Of a DNA stretch of 64,000 nt, positions 9,598 to 19,484 are shown one piece after another. This DNA comes from CAYRTV01 sp046483285 (GTDB taxonomy: Bacteria > Acidobacteriota > Aminicenantia > Aminicenantales > Aminicenantaceae). Within the stretch, counting starts at the first letter, position 1. Each line of letters opens with the position of its first letter. The notes under the pieces are model-generated. The model saw only the letters and a list, made by a program, of their open reading frames with translations, ran no database searches and was not told the origin of the DNA. The DNA lies in the NCBI GenBank assembly GCA_046483285.1, contig JAWODN010000055.1:1-64000 (forward strand), given 5' to 3'. Both the position numbers and the translations under genes were made by a program.

Positions 9598-12500
9598 ATG
9601 ACTGACTATGTACTTAAAGACGATCCTCTCTGGTATAAGGATGCGGTTATATATGAGCTCCATATCAAATCGTTTTTAGACAGCGACGGGGACGGCTGTG
9701 GTGATTTTAAAGGCTTGATAAAAAAACTGGAGTATCTCCAGCGTTTGGGCGTGAATGCGGTTTGGCTGCTTCCGTTTTATCCCTCTCCGCTCAAGGATGA
9801 CGGCTATGATATATCCGACTATCGCCGTATTCACTCCCAATACGGCAAACTGGGGGAGTTTAAAGAATTTTTAAAGCAGGCCCATAAAAGGGGAATCCGG
9901 GTTATTACCGAGTTGGTGTTGAATCATACCTCTTCGCAGCACCCGTGGTTTCAAAGATCCCGCCGTTCCCGGCCGGGGTCTTCCTGGCGTGATTTTTATG
10001 TTTGGAGCGAATCGCCTGAAAAATACCAGGACGCCCGTATCATTTTTCAGGATTTTGAATCTTCCAACTGGACTTGGGACGACGTGGCCGGAGCCTATTT
10101 TTGGCATAGATTCTATTCCCACCAGCCGGATTTGAATTTTGAAAATCCAAGGGTCCAAAAGGAAATGATCAAAATTCTCGATTACTGGTTTGAAATGGGA
10201 GTGGACGGCGTGCGCCTGGATGCGGTTCCCTATTTGCATGAAAAAGAAGGAACGAACTGTGAAAATCTTCCGGAAACTCATGAGTTTTTAAAAAAACTCA
10301 GGGCTCATCTTGACCGGAAATTCAAAAACAAAATGCTGTTGGCGGAAGCCAATCAATGGCCGGAAGACGCGGCCGCCTATTTTGGTGAGGGAGATGAATC
10401 CCATATGGCCTTTCATTTTCCTTTAATGCCGCGGATGTTTATGGCGATTCAGATGGAAGACCGGTTTCCAATTGTGGACATCCTGGACCCTCCCCTGGAA
10501 ATTCCGGATTCCAGCCAATGGACGACCTTTCTCCGCAACCATGATGAATTGACCCTGGAAATGGTGACGGATGAAGAACGGGATTATATGAACCGGGTGT
10601 ATGCCACCGAGCCCCAAGCGAAGATCAATCTGGGAATCCGCAGGCGGCTGGCTCCGCTGCTGGGAAACAACCGCCGGAAAATTGAATTGATGAATATTTT
10701 GTTGTTCTCTCTTCCCGGGACTCCGGTGATCTATTATGGGGATGAAATTGGGATGGGAGACAATTACTACCTGGGGGACCGGAACGGAGTTCGCACTCCC
10801 ATGCAGTGGAGCGCCGACCGGAACGCGGGTTTTTCCAGGGCGAATCCACAAAAACTTTTTTTGCCGGTTATTATAGACCCTGAATACCATTATGAGGCCG
10901 TGAATGTGGAGAACCAGGAGAGAAATCTTTCTTCCTTGTTGTGGTGGATGCGGAGGGTGATTTCCATGCGCAAAAAATTCAAAGCTTTCGGCAGAGGGAA
11001 CATTGTTTTTCTTTCTCCTGAAAATCCCAAAATTCTTGCCTTCCTCCGCCGGTATGGAGATGAAACGATCCTGGTGGTGGTCAATCTTTCCCGGTTTTCC
11101 CAGGCTGTTGAGCTTAAATTACCTGAATATGAAGGATGCATTCCCGAAGAGATCTTCAGTTATAACCGGTTTCCCCGAATCAGCAAAGATCCCTATGTTC
11201 TGACCTTGGGACCATTCCATCATTTTTGGTTTCTTTTAAAAAAAAGCGAGGAGGAGGCTCTGAGAAAAGCTGAAGAAGCTCAAGAACCTTTGACCTTGCG
11301 GCGGAGTTACCGGGAGGTCATGAGGGAGAAAAACCGGGACAGGTTGGAGCAGGAATTTTTAAGCGGTTATTTGAAACGGAGCCGGTGGTTCGGAGGAAAA
11401 GGGCGGGTTATCCGTCAGGTGTCCATTATCGAATTCGCGCCGGTTCACAGGAAAACGGATGCCTCCGGGTATCTGATGATTTTGGAGGTTAAATACAATG
11501 AGGGTGTGCCGGAATGGTATTTTCTGCCGTTTTTCTACGCCACCGGAGAGGAAGCCCATACCATAAACCGCCGTTGGCCCCAGGCTGTCATTTGCCGGGT
11601 GGAGACCGGGGAAGAAAGCGGTGTTTTTTATGATGGAGCCTTTTCCCGAAACTGCCAGAAGCTGTTGATGGACATGGTTTCCTTCCGCAAAAAAATCAAA
11701 GGAGAACGGGGAGATTTTGCCGCCTTCCGGGGAAAACAGTTTAAAAAGCTTCTTCAGGGTGCGGAATGGCCTTTAAAATCAGATGTTTTGAAAGCGGAAC
11801 AGAGCAATACCTCCATTGTTTACCAAGATAAATTGATATTGAAGATGTTTCGGAGACTGGATAAAGGCGTTCACCCGGATATCGAATTGGAGAGTTTTTT
11901 GACCGCCCAAGCGTCTTTTCCCCACATCCCTCCTTTTGCCGGCCGTTTTGAATATCAAATACACGGCGGACAGTCTGTATCCGTAGGTTTGCTTCAGGGA
12001 TATGTGGCCAACGAAGGGGATGCCTGGAGATATGTTTTAGACCGGGTCAATCAATATACGGAAAAGATTTTCAGCCGGAGAGAAGACCTTTCCCAAAAAA
12101 ATGTGACCCTTTACCCCTTGCTGGAACAAAGGGAAGGGAACGGAACCGTTCTGGAGAACCTGTCCGGCGGATTTTTTCTGGAGATGATGGAACTGCTGGG
12201 GAAAAGAACCGGGGAACTTCATTTGGCCTTATCTCCGAAGCGGGGTGCGAAAGATTTCCAGCCGGAACCATTTTCTCTCCTTTACCAGAGGTCTGTCTTT
12301 CAATCCATGCGCACCCTGGTCAGACAAGTCTTTCGAGTTATGGAAGAAAACCGGGCAAAATTGAGCGGAGAATCCGGGGATTTGGCGTTGGAGATCCTGG
12401 ATTCCCGGGAGAATATTCTGCAGTGTCTGAATCGGATCACCGGGCGGAAGATTTCCGCCAAAAAAATCCGCATTCATGGGGATTATCATCTGGGACAGGT

Positions 12501-12948
12501 CCTGTTCACCGGTAAGGACTTTGTGATTATTGATTTTGAAGGAGAACCCGCCCGGGCTTTGAGCGAGAGGAGGCTGAAAAGATCCCCTCTGAGAGATGTG
12601 GCCGGTATGATCAGGTCGTTTCATTATGCGGCGTTTTATGGGTATCTGCGCAATCTCTCTTATCAGGGGGAGGATAAGGAGTTGTTGAAAAGGTGGCTGA
12701 ATATTTGGTATCATCAAATCAGCCGGATATTTTTTCATTCCTATCTCCGCACAGTTAAAGAGGCGGAGTTTTTTCCTCAAAATCAGGATGAGTTGAGTGT
12801 TCTTCTGGATGCGTTTCTGCTTGAAAAAGCGGTTTATGAGTTGGGATATGAATTGAATAACCGCCTGGATTGGGCGATAATTCCGTTAACCGGCATTTCC
12901 ACCATTCTTAAGCAGCAGTCCGCTCAGAGAAAGGATGTCCTGTCATGA
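9598..12948 (+). CDS. treS: Trehalose synthase/maltokinase fusion (TreS-Mak)
   Basis: This bifunctional protein of 1116 residues isomerises trehalose to maltose and then phosphorylates maltose to maltose-1-phosphate for GlgE. The N-terminal half is a GH13_16 TreS with DGVRLDAVPYL (nucleophile Asp), LLAEANQWPED (Glu) and LRNHDELTLEM. The C-terminal half begins near residue 570. It has SRWFGGKGR, then the kinase motif IHGDYHLGQVLF (about 957-968) and VIIDFEGEP (about 976-984). ATG 9598 is chosen over ATG 9580 because GAGGCGGG lies at a usable distance before it and the TreS start (DPLWYKDAVIYELH) follows soon after. The gene ends in an ATGA overlap with glgB, so translation is probably coupled. 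TreS-Pep2 fusions are known in several phyla. Confidence 0.93.
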   Translation: MTDYVLKDDPLWYKDAVIYELHIKSFLDSDGDGCGDFKGLIKKLEYLQRLGVNAVWLLPFYPSPLKDDGYDISDYRRIHSQYGKLGEFKEFLKQAHKRGIRVITELVLNHTSSQHPWFQRSRRSRPGSSWRDFYVWSESPEKYQDARIIFQDFESSNWTWDDVAGAYFWHRFYSHQPDLNFENPRVQKEMIKILDYWFEMGVDGVRLDAVPYLHEKEGTNCENLPETHEFLKKLRAHLDRKFKNKMLLAEANQWPEDAAAYFGEGDESHMAFHFPLMPRMFMAIQMEDRFPIVDILDPPLEIPDSSQWTTFLRNHDELTLEMVTDEERDYMNRVYATEPQAKINLGIRRRLAPLLGNNRRKIELMNILLFSLPGTPVIYYGDEIGMGDNYYLGDRNGVRTPMQWSADRNAGFSRANPQKLFLPVIIDPEYHYEAVNVENQERNLSSLLWWMRRVISMRKKFKAFGRGNIVFLSPENPKILAFLRRYGDETILVVVNLSRFSQAVELKLPEYEGCIPEEIFSYNRFPRISKDPYVLTLGPFHHFWFLLKKSEEEALRKAEEAQEPLTLRRSYREVMREKNRDRLEQEFLSGYLKRSRWFGGKGRVIRQVSIIEFAPVHRKTDASGYLMILEVKYNEGVPEWYFLPFFYATGEEAHTINRRWPQAVICRVETGEESGVFYDGAFSRNCQKLLMDMVSFRKKIKGERGDFAAFRGKQFKKLLQGAEWPLKSDVLKAEQSNTSIVYQDKLILKMFRRLDKGVHPDIELESFLTAQASFPHIPPFAGRFEYQIHGGQSVSVGLLQGYVANEGDAWRYVLDRVNQYTEKIFSRREDLSQKNVTLYPLLEQREGNGTVLENLSGGFFLEMMELLGKRTGELHLALSPKRGAKDFQPEPFSLLYQRSVFQSMRTLVRQVFRVMEENRAKLSGESGDLALEILDSRENILQCLNRITGRKISAKKIRIHGDYHLGQVLFTGKDFVIIDFEGEPARALSERRLKRSPLRDVAGMIRSFHYAAFYGYLRNLSYQGEDKELLKRWLNIWYHQISRIFFHSYLRTVKEAEFFPQNQDELSVLLDAFLLEKAVYELGYELNNRLDWAIIPLTGISTILKQQSAQRKDVLS

Positions 12949-14924
12949 CAGATAAAAAAAACAAGACGGAAGCATTGCGCCGGCGAGAGGCTAAGAGATC
13001 TTCAGAAAAAGAGTCTATGTCGCTTTTTACGGATCAAGATATATTTCTTTTTAAAGAAGGCATTCATACCACTCTGTATGATAAGTTCGGGGCCCGTCCG
13101 GGATCCGGCGGGACCTATTTTGCGGTCTGGGCCCCCAATGCGGAAAACGTTTCCGTTGTAGGAGATTTCAATAAGTGGCGGCCCGGGGTCCTCCCCTTGA
13201 ACCCCAGATGGGATAGATCCGGAATCTGGGAAGGTTTTTTTCCCGGTGTTAAAAGGGGGAACTTGTATAAATATCATATCGTGTCCCGGGAAAAAGGCTA
13301 CAAGGTGGAAAAAAGCGATCCCTATTCTCTTCTTTGCGAAACCCCTCCCAAAACCGCATCCGTGGTCTGGGATTTGGATTATGATTGGAAAGACAGGGAG
13401 TGGATGGAAAACAGAGAGAGAAATAACGCCCGGGATGCCCCGGCGGCTACATATGAACTCCATCTGGGCTCATGGCGGCGCCCCGGGGACAAGCCCGGTG
13501 GATTTTTAACCTACCGGGAGATGGCGGAGCAGCTTCCGGCTTATCTCAAAGAAATGGGATTTACCCATGTGGAGTTCCTTCCGGTTATGGAGCATCCCTT
13601 TTATGGGTCGTGGGGGTACCAAACCACCGGGTACTTCGCTCCCACCAGCCGCTACGGAACTCCCCAGGATTTCATGTGTTTAATTGACCGGCTCCATCAG
13701 CATGGAATCGGAGTGATCCTAGATTGGGTCCCTTCGCATTTTCCTTCCGACGAATACGGACTGGTTTTTTTCGACGGGACGTGTTTGTATGAGCATCAGG
13801 ATCCCAAGAAAGGATTTCATCCGGATTGGAAAAGCTGCATTTTCAATTACGGCCGTCATGAAGTCCGGAGTTTTCTCCTCAGCAGCGCGCGGTTCTGGTT
13901 GGATAAATATCATATTGACGGATTGCGGGTGGACGCGGTGGCTTCCATGCTGTATCTGGACTATTCCCGGGAGGAAGGAGAATGGATTCCCAATGAATAC
14001 GGCGGACGTGAAAACCTGGAAGCCATTTCTTTTCTTCGCAGATTGAACCAGATGGCGTACGGAGATTTTCCGGACATCCAAACCATCGCAGAGGAATCCA
14101 CCGCCTGGCCTATGGTCACAAAACCTGTTCATGTGGGGGGACTGGGGTTCGGAGAAAAGTGGAATATGGGCTGGATGCATGACACCCTGGAATATTTTTC
14201 CAAAGATCCTATTTACCGCAAACATCATCATAATAAATTGACTTTCAGCATTTGGTATGCTTTTTCCGAAAATTTTGTTCTTCCTTTGTCCCATGATGAG
14301 GTGGTTTACGGAAAAGGATCACTGCTGGAAAAATTGCCCGGGGATGACTGGCAGAAATTCGCCAATCTCAGGCTGCTTTTCGGATTTATGTATACTCACC
14401 CGGGGAAAAAAATATTGTTTATGGGGGGGGAATTGGGCCAGCGAAAAGAATGGGACCATGACAGCAGCCTGAACTGGCATTTACTGGAACATGCGCCTCA
14501 TCAGGGGATAAAAAATTGGGTTCGGGATATCAATCACTTTTATTCCCAAACTCCGGCTCTGTATCAAAATGATTTTGAGCAAAATGGGTTTGAATGGATA
14601 GATTCCAGTGATGGGGAGAACAGCGTGCTGGCGTTTATGCGGAAGGGAAACACGCCGGAGGACGTGGTTGTGGCTGTCTGCAATTTCACTCCGGCCCCCC
14701 GGCATAATTACCGGGTGGGGGTTCCCTTTGGAGGGGATTGGCAGGAAGTTTTAAACAGCGATGCCCGGGAATACGGGGGAAGCGGACAGGGAAATATGGG
14801 AGGTGCGGAAGCCCGGCCCTTGCCCTTTCATGGACGTTCGTATTCTCTGCCGTTGATGCTGCCGCCTTTAAGCGTGCTGGTGCTTGTTCCCCGGAAGAAT
14901 CCGGCGAAAAAAGGAGAGAAGTAA
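12945..14924 (+). CDS. glgB: 1,4-alpha-glucan branching enzyme
   Basis: GlgB (GH13_9) introduces alpha-1,6 branches into glucan. The protein has 659 residues. A short Lys/Arg-rich tail (residues 1-25) is followed by a CBM48 module (FAVWAPNAENVSVVGDFN) and the catalytic barrel. IDGLRVDAVASMLYLDYS holds the nucleophile, TIAEEST the acid/base Glu and LPLSHDEVVYGKGS the third carboxylate. FMGGELGQ closes the barrel. ATG 12945 overlaps the treS stop by four bases. With GlgE it would build a branched glycogen-like polymer from maltose-1-phosphate, since no glgA or glgC is present in this window. Confidence 0.96.
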   Translation: MTDKKNKTEALRRREAKRSSEKESMSLFTDQDIFLFKEGIHTTLYDKFGARPGSGGTYFAVWAPNAENVSVVGDFNKWRPGVLPLNPRWDRSGIWEGFFPGVKRGNLYKYHIVSREKGYKVEKSDPYSLLCETPPKTASVVWDLDYDWKDREWMENRERNNARDAPAATYELHLGSWRRPGDKPGGFLTYREMAEQLPAYLKEMGFTHVEFLPVMEHPFYGSWGYQTTGYFAPTSRYGTPQDFMCLIDRLHQHGIGVILDWVPSHFPSDEYGLVFFDGTCLYEHQDPKKGFHPDWKSCIFNYGRHEVRSFLLSSARFWLDKYHIDGLRVDAVASMLYLDYSREEGEWIPNEYGGRENLEAISFLRRLNQMAYGDFPDIQTIAEESTAWPMVTKPVHVGGLGFGEKWNMGWMHDTLEYFSKDPIYRKHHHNKLTFSIWYAFSENFVLPLSHDEVVYGKGSLLEKLPGDDWQKFANLRLLFGFMYTHPGKKILFMGGELGQRKEWDHDSSLNWHLLEHAPHQGIKNWVRDINHFYSQTPALYQNDFEQNGFEWIDSSDGENSVLAFMRKGNTPEDVVVAVCNFTPAPRHNYRVGVPFGGDWQEVLNSDAREYGGSGQGNMGGAEARPLPFHGRSYSLPLMLPPLSVLVLVPRKNPAKKGEK

Positions 14925-14925
14925 A

Positions 14926-15141
14926 ATGAAAGAAAAAATCGGCCAAACAGCCGGGGCAGCCTGGGAACTTTTGCAGAAAAACAAAGAAATCGCCATTTCC
15001 CAGTTCCCAAAAATGTTGAACCAGAAAGCCGTGATTGCTAATCAGGCGCTGGGGTGGCTGGCGAGAGAGGGGAAGATCAATTACCGCCGGGAGGGAAACC
15101 GGACGTTGATTTCCCTGGTGGACACTGAGCGCCGTTCTTAA
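14926..15141 (+). CDS. Small winged helix-turn-helix protein (DUF2582-like)
   Basis: This 71-residue protein starts at ATG 14926 with AAGGAGAG just upstream. It looks like a lone winged-helix domain: KIGQTAGAAWELLQKNK, then a helix-turn-helix region and a wing LAREGKINYRREGNRTLISL. This matches the DUF2582 family, which is common in archaea and scattered in bacteria. No ligand domain is present. It lies 1 base after glgB and 75 bases before treZ, so it is co-transcribed with the glucan genes and could be a regulator of them. That role is inference, and DNA binding has not been shown for most of the family. Confidence 0.75.
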   Translation: MKEKIGQTAGAAWELLQKNKEIAISQFPKMLNQKAVIANQALGWLAREGKINYRREGNRTLISLVDTERRS

Positions 15142-15216
15142 GCGGAGGTTATTCCACGGATCTGCGGATCATTTTCATCGTGCAGGTTGAATATTTCAGA
15201 GAGGAAGAGTGTTTCA

Positions 15217-17058
15217 ATGTCTGACCCGGATATAGGGGCGCAGTACCTGGGAGAGGGGCGGTGCCGTTTTACGGTCTGGGCTCTCCGGGCTGAGAAAGTG
15301 GAGGTCCGCCTCGTTTATCCGGAGGAGCGCCGGGTGCCGCTTGCGGCGGATGGACAGGGTTGCTGGTCCGCTGTTCTGGATCACGTCCGTCCGGGAACCG
15401 GGTATTATTATCTTCTGGATGATGATAAACAAAGGCCGGATCCGGCCTCTCATTATCAGCCCCAGGGGGTTCACCGCTTTTCCGAAGTGGTGGATCACGA
15501 ATTATTTCCCTGGAATGATGAGGATTGGAAAGGAATTTCTTTGGAAAATATGGTGATGTATGAGATTCACGCCGGCACATTCACTCCCCGGGGGACGCTT
15601 CCGGCCGTTATTCCGCGGCTGGAGCAGCTCAGAGATCTGGGGATAAACACACTCAGTGTGATGCCGGTGGCGCAGTTTCCCGGGAAAAGAAATTGGGGAT
15701 ACGACGGGGTTTATCCCTTTGCCGTTCAAAATTCCTACGGAGGTCCGGAAGGATTAAAGGCCCTGGTGGATGCCTGCCATAATAATGGCATGGCGGTGGT
15801 TTTGGATGTGGTTTACAATCATTTGGGTCCGGAGGGCAATTATCTGCATGATTACGGTCCCTATTTCACATCCAAGTATAAAACGCCTTGGGGGGGCGCC
15901 GTTAATTTCGACGATGCTCACAGTGACGGTGTCCGCCGGTTTTTTATTCAGAATGCCCTCCATTGGTTCCGCCGGTATCATATCGACGGTCTCAGACTGG
16001 ATGCCGTTCATGCCATCACGGACATGAGCGCCCGTCCTTTTTTAAAAGAACTGGCTGCGCGGGTCCGGAGATTCAACCGGGACCAGGAGAAAAAGGTGAT
16101 TCTGATCGCAGAGAGTGATTTAAATGATCCTAAAATCATCCGCCCTCCTGAAAAGCAGGGATTTGGACTGGATGGACAATGGTGCGATGATTTTCATCAC
16201 GCCCTGCACGCACTCCTGACCGGCGAAAAAGACGGGTATTATGCGGATTTCGGCACCGTCGGCCAGCTGGCTAAATCCTTCCGGGAAGGGTATGTGCTAA
16301 CCGGAAGTTATTCTGTTTTCCGCCGGCGAAGCCATGGAGATTCCGCTAGAGACTGTTCTGCGGCTCAGTTTGTGGTGTTCACTCAGAATCATGACCAGGT
16401 GGGAAACCGGATGAGTGGAGAAAGGCTATCATCTCTGGTGCCGTTTGAAGCGCTCAAACTGGCCGCCGGGATTCTTATTTGTTCTCCTTATGTGCCCTTG
16501 TTGTTTATGGGTCAGGAATACGGTGAAACTTCGCCGTTTCTGTACTTTGTCAGCCACGGCGACCGGGAATTGGTGGAAGCTGTCCGCCGCGGCCGGCGCC
16601 GCGAGTTCCAGGGATTCATGGATGAAAGTGAATGTCCCGATCCCCAGTCAGAAGAGACTTTTGCCCGCTCCCGGTTGAATTGGGACCTCCGCTGCCGGGG
16701 AAGCCATAAAGTCATGCTTGAATACTACCGGAATCTTTTACATCTGCGTAAAAAAACTCCGGTGCTGGCGGATTTAAACAACCAGAAACTCAGGACGCGG
16801 GAATATGAAGACAAAAAAATACTGGTGGTTTTAAGAGGAGAAAGTCCAAACCGGATCGCCTTGCTGATGAATTTCTCTTCTGCACGGCAGCGGACGGACA
16901 GGGCCTTCCCCCCCGGCTTTTGGAGAAAGAAATGGGATTCTTCTGAAAAACAATGGAGCGGGACGGGAAGTGTTCTTCCGGAGGTGATTTCCGGTGAAAT
17001 AGAAATGGAAATTCCGGCCTGGTCTTTTTCTGTTTTTGAAAGCGAGGAGCCCGCATGA
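15217..17058 (+). CDS. treZ: Malto-oligosyltrehalose trehalohydrolase
   Basis: TreZ (GH13_10) cuts trehalose from the end of maltooligosyl-trehalose made by TreY. The start is ATG 15217, with GAGGAAGAG 7 bases upstream, giving 613 residues. An N-terminal CBM48-like domain (RCRFTVWALRAEKVEVRL) precedes the barrel. MVMYEIHAGTFTPRGTL, VYNHLGPEGNYL, HIDGLRLDAVHAI (nucleophile Asp), LIAESDLNDP (acid/base Glu) and FTQNHDQVGNR are all in place. It overlaps the GH57 gene by an ATGA, and treY follows that gene, so the TreY-TreZ pair is split by one open reading frame. Confidence 0.95.
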   Translation: MSDPDIGAQYLGEGRCRFTVWALRAEKVEVRLVYPEERRVPLAADGQGCWSAVLDHVRPGTGYYYLLDDDKQRPDPASHYQPQGVHRFSEVVDHELFPWNDEDWKGISLENMVMYEIHAGTFTPRGTLPAVIPRLEQLRDLGINTLSVMPVAQFPGKRNWGYDGVYPFAVQNSYGGPEGLKALVDACHNNGMAVVLDVVYNHLGPEGNYLHDYGPYFTSKYKTPWGGAVNFDDAHSDGVRRFFIQNALHWFRRYHIDGLRLDAVHAITDMSARPFLKELAARVRRFNRDQEKKVILIAESDLNDPKIIRPPEKQGFGLDGQWCDDFHHALHALLTGEKDGYYADFGTVGQLAKSFREGYVLTGSYSVFRRRSHGDSARDCSAAQFVVFTQNHDQVGNRMSGERLSSLVPFEALKLAAGILICSPYVPLLFMGQEYGETSPFLYFVSHGDRELVEAVRRGRRREFQGFMDESECPDPQSEETFARSRLNWDLRCRGSHKVMLEYYRNLLHLRKKTPVLADLNNQKLRTREYEDKKILVVLRGESPNRIALLMNFSSARQRTDRAFPPGFWRKKWDSSEKQWSGTGSVLPEVISGEIEMEIPAWSFSVFESEEPA

Positions 17059-19484
17059 AACGCTGGATTTGCATACACGGTCATTTTTACCAACCGCCCC
17101 GGGAAAATCCGTGGCTGGAGGATATTGAAATTCAGGATTCGGCTTATCCCTATCATGACTGGAACGAGCGGATTGCGGCTGAATGTTATGAGCCGAATGC
17201 TTTTTCCCGGATTCTGGATGATGAAAAGAGAATTGTGGATATCGTCAATAATTATTCTCAAATGAGTTTTAATTTCGGCCCCACTTTACTCTCCTGGCTG
17301 GAGAATAAAGCCCCGGGGGTTTATCAGACGGTTTTAGAGGCGGATGAACGGAGCCGGGACAAATTTTCCGGCCATGGAAGCGCTCTGGCCCAGGCATATA
17401 ATCATATGATTATGCCGCTGGCCGACCCCCGGGACAAGCGGACCCAGATCATTTGGGGCCTGAGAGACTTCCAATCCCGCTTCGGGAGGGAACCGGAAGG
17501 CATGTGGCTTCCGGAGACGGCCGTGGATACGGAAACCTTGGAAATTATGGCGGAACAGGGAATCAAGTTCGTGATTTTAGCGCCTCATCAGGCCGCCGCT
17601 GTCCGGAAAAGCGGGGAAGCGGAGTGGAAGGAGGTCCAAAACAGCAGCATTGATCCGGGAAAGCCTTACCGTTGTCCTTTGCCGGCGGGAAAATCCATCG
17701 CTGTTTTTTTCTATGACGGTCCCATCGCCCATGATGTGGCTTTCGGCGGGCTGCTTAAAAACGGCGAAGCCTTTGCCTCCCGGCTGCTGCAGGCGTTTCC
17801 GGAAAATGATTCTGAGCAAAATCATATTGTGCACATTGCAACGGATGGAGAAACCTTCGGTCATCACAACCGTTTTGGAGATATGGCCCTTTCTTACTGC
17901 CTGCATCATCTGGAAGAAAAAGACCTGGCCCGAATCACGATTTATGCTGAATATCTTGAGCAAAATCCTCCGGAGTTTGAGGTGAAGATTCAGGAGAACA
18001 GCTCCTGGAGCTGTGCGCATGGAGTGGAAAGATGGCGCAGCAATTGCGGCTGCAATTCCGGTATGCACCCGGACTGGACCCAGGAGTGGAGGGCGCCCTT
18101 AAGAAAAGCCCTGGATGAGTTGAGAGACCGGATGCGGGATTTGTTTGAGAAAGAAATGAAATCCCACACCAGGGATCCATGGGAAGTCCGGGACCGGTAT
18201 ATTGAAGTGGTGCTGAACAGGTCCAAAGCGAATGTGGAAAATTTCATTTCTTCGCTGAGGCGGCCTGAACTGTATCAAGAAGATAAGGTTAAGATACTGA
18301 AACTTCTAGAGATGCAGAGAAACGCCATGCTGATGTACACCAGCTGCGGCTGGTTTTTTGATGATATTTCCGGGATTGAAACCGTTCAGGTGATCCAGTA
18401 CGCCGCGCGGGCCCTGCAGTTGGCTCAAGAGGTGTCCGGGGAAGATTACCAAACCGGCTTTGTCATAAATCTGGAAAAAGCTCCCAGCAATGTTCCCGAA
18501 TTCGCCCATGGCGCGCGGATCTATGAAAAACATGTCCAGCCGGCTGTGCTGGACTTATTACGAGTGGGCGCCCATTATGCCATTTCTTCATTATTTGAAG
18601 ATTACCCGGAAAAACTCCGGATAAACTGTTATTCCGTGGAACAAGAAATGTACCATCTGGATGAAGCCGGCAAACAAAAGCTGGCCGTAGGCCGGGCCAA
18701 GCTTCAATCGGAAATTGTATGGGAAGAGGAACGCATCGGGTTTGCGGTCCTGCATTTCGGAGACCATAATGTCATGGGAGGCGTCCGCCGTTACCGGGGA
18801 GAAAAAGAATTCAGTGAAATGATGATCTCGGTCCGGGAAAATTTCCGCCGCAGCAATATAACCGGTGTGATCAACAGCATGGATGACTTTTTTGCGGATC
18901 ATAATTATTCACTTTGGCATTTATTCCGGGATGAGAAACGGAAGGTGATGGAACGCATTCTTGAATTCGGCTTGGAGGAAATCGAGGGGAATTTCCGGCA
19001 GATCTATGAATATCAATATCCCACTGTTCAAGCCATGAAGGAAATGAAAATTCCACTTCCCAAAGCTTTGGCCGCACCGATGGAAATTGTTCTCAATCAT
19101 GACTTCAAAGAAATGCTGGGCCGAAAAAATCCGGATATGGAAAAACTCAAAAAGCTGGCGGGGGAATTTCAACGTTTTTCTTTTTCCCCTGATAAAGCGG
19201 TTCTAAGCCTGCTGGCCAAGCAAAGATTAGGCCAGTTCATGTCAGCGGTTTTGGATTCACCCCGGGACATAGAATTATTAAAAACAACGGAAGACCTTTT
19301 TCTGCTTTTAAATCAAATGGAGATCCGGCTCGGTTTGTGGGAAAGCCAGAATATCTATTTTATGCTGACCCGGAAGCATTTCCCGGAGATGGAGAAAAAA
19401 GCCGGGCTGGGCGATCAAAATGCCCGGGAATGGGTGGCGTGTTTCCGCAGAATCGGCACTTTTTTGGGAGTCAAAAGTCCGTGA
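17055..19484 (+). CDS. GH57 family protein with DUF3536
   Basis: This 809-residue protein belongs to glycoside hydrolase family 57. The N-terminal segment RWICIHGHFYQPPRENPWLE carries the HGHFYQPP motif, and residues about 150-165 read EGMWLPETAVDTETLEIM, where the Glu is the likely nucleophile. IATDGETFGHH (about 260) carries the likely acid/base Asp. The remaining two thirds match DUF3536. GH57 enzymes are retaining amylases, branching enzymes or 4-alpha-glucanotransferases, but the DUF3536 subgroup has no firm assigned activity that I know of. Four-base overlaps with treZ before it and treY after it imply coupled translation, so it probably trims or rearranges the same alpha-glucan. The exact reaction is unknown. 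Confidence 0.85.
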   Translation: MKRWICIHGHFYQPPRENPWLEDIEIQDSAYPYHDWNERIAAECYEPNAFSRILDDEKRIVDIVNNYSQMSFNFGPTLLSWLENKAPGVYQTVLEADERSRDKFSGHGSALAQAYNHMIMPLADPRDKRTQIIWGLRDFQSRFGREPEGMWLPETAVDTETLEIMAEQGIKFVILAPHQAAAVRKSGEAEWKEVQNSSIDPGKPYRCPLPAGKSIAVFFYDGPIAHDVAFGGLLKNGEAFASRLLQAFPENDSEQNHIVHIATDGETFGHHNRFGDMALSYCLHHLEEKDLARITIYAEYLEQNPPEFEVKIQENSSWSCAHGVERWRSNCGCNSGMHPDWTQEWRAPLRKALDELRDRMRDLFEKEMKSHTRDPWEVRDRYIEVVLNRSKANVENFISSLRRPELYQEDKVKILKLLEMQRNAMLMYTSCGWFFDDISGIETVQVIQYAARALQLAQEVSGEDYQTGFVINLEKAPSNVPEFAHGARIYEKHVQPAVLDLLRVGAHYAISSLFEDYPEKLRINCYSVEQEMYHLDEAGKQKLAVGRAKLQSEIVWEEERIGFAVLHFGDHNVMGGVRRYRGEKEFSEMMISVRENFRRSNITGVINSMDDFFADHNYSLWHLFRDEKRKVMERILEFGLEEIEGNFRQIYEYQYPTVQAMKEMKIPLPKALAAPMEIVLNHDFKEMLGRKNPDMEKLKKLAGEFQRFSFSPDKAVLSLLAKQRLGQFMSAVLDSPRDIELLKTTEDLFLLLNQMEIRLGLWESQNIYFMLTRKHFPEMEKKAGLGDQNAREWVACFRRIGTFLGVKSP

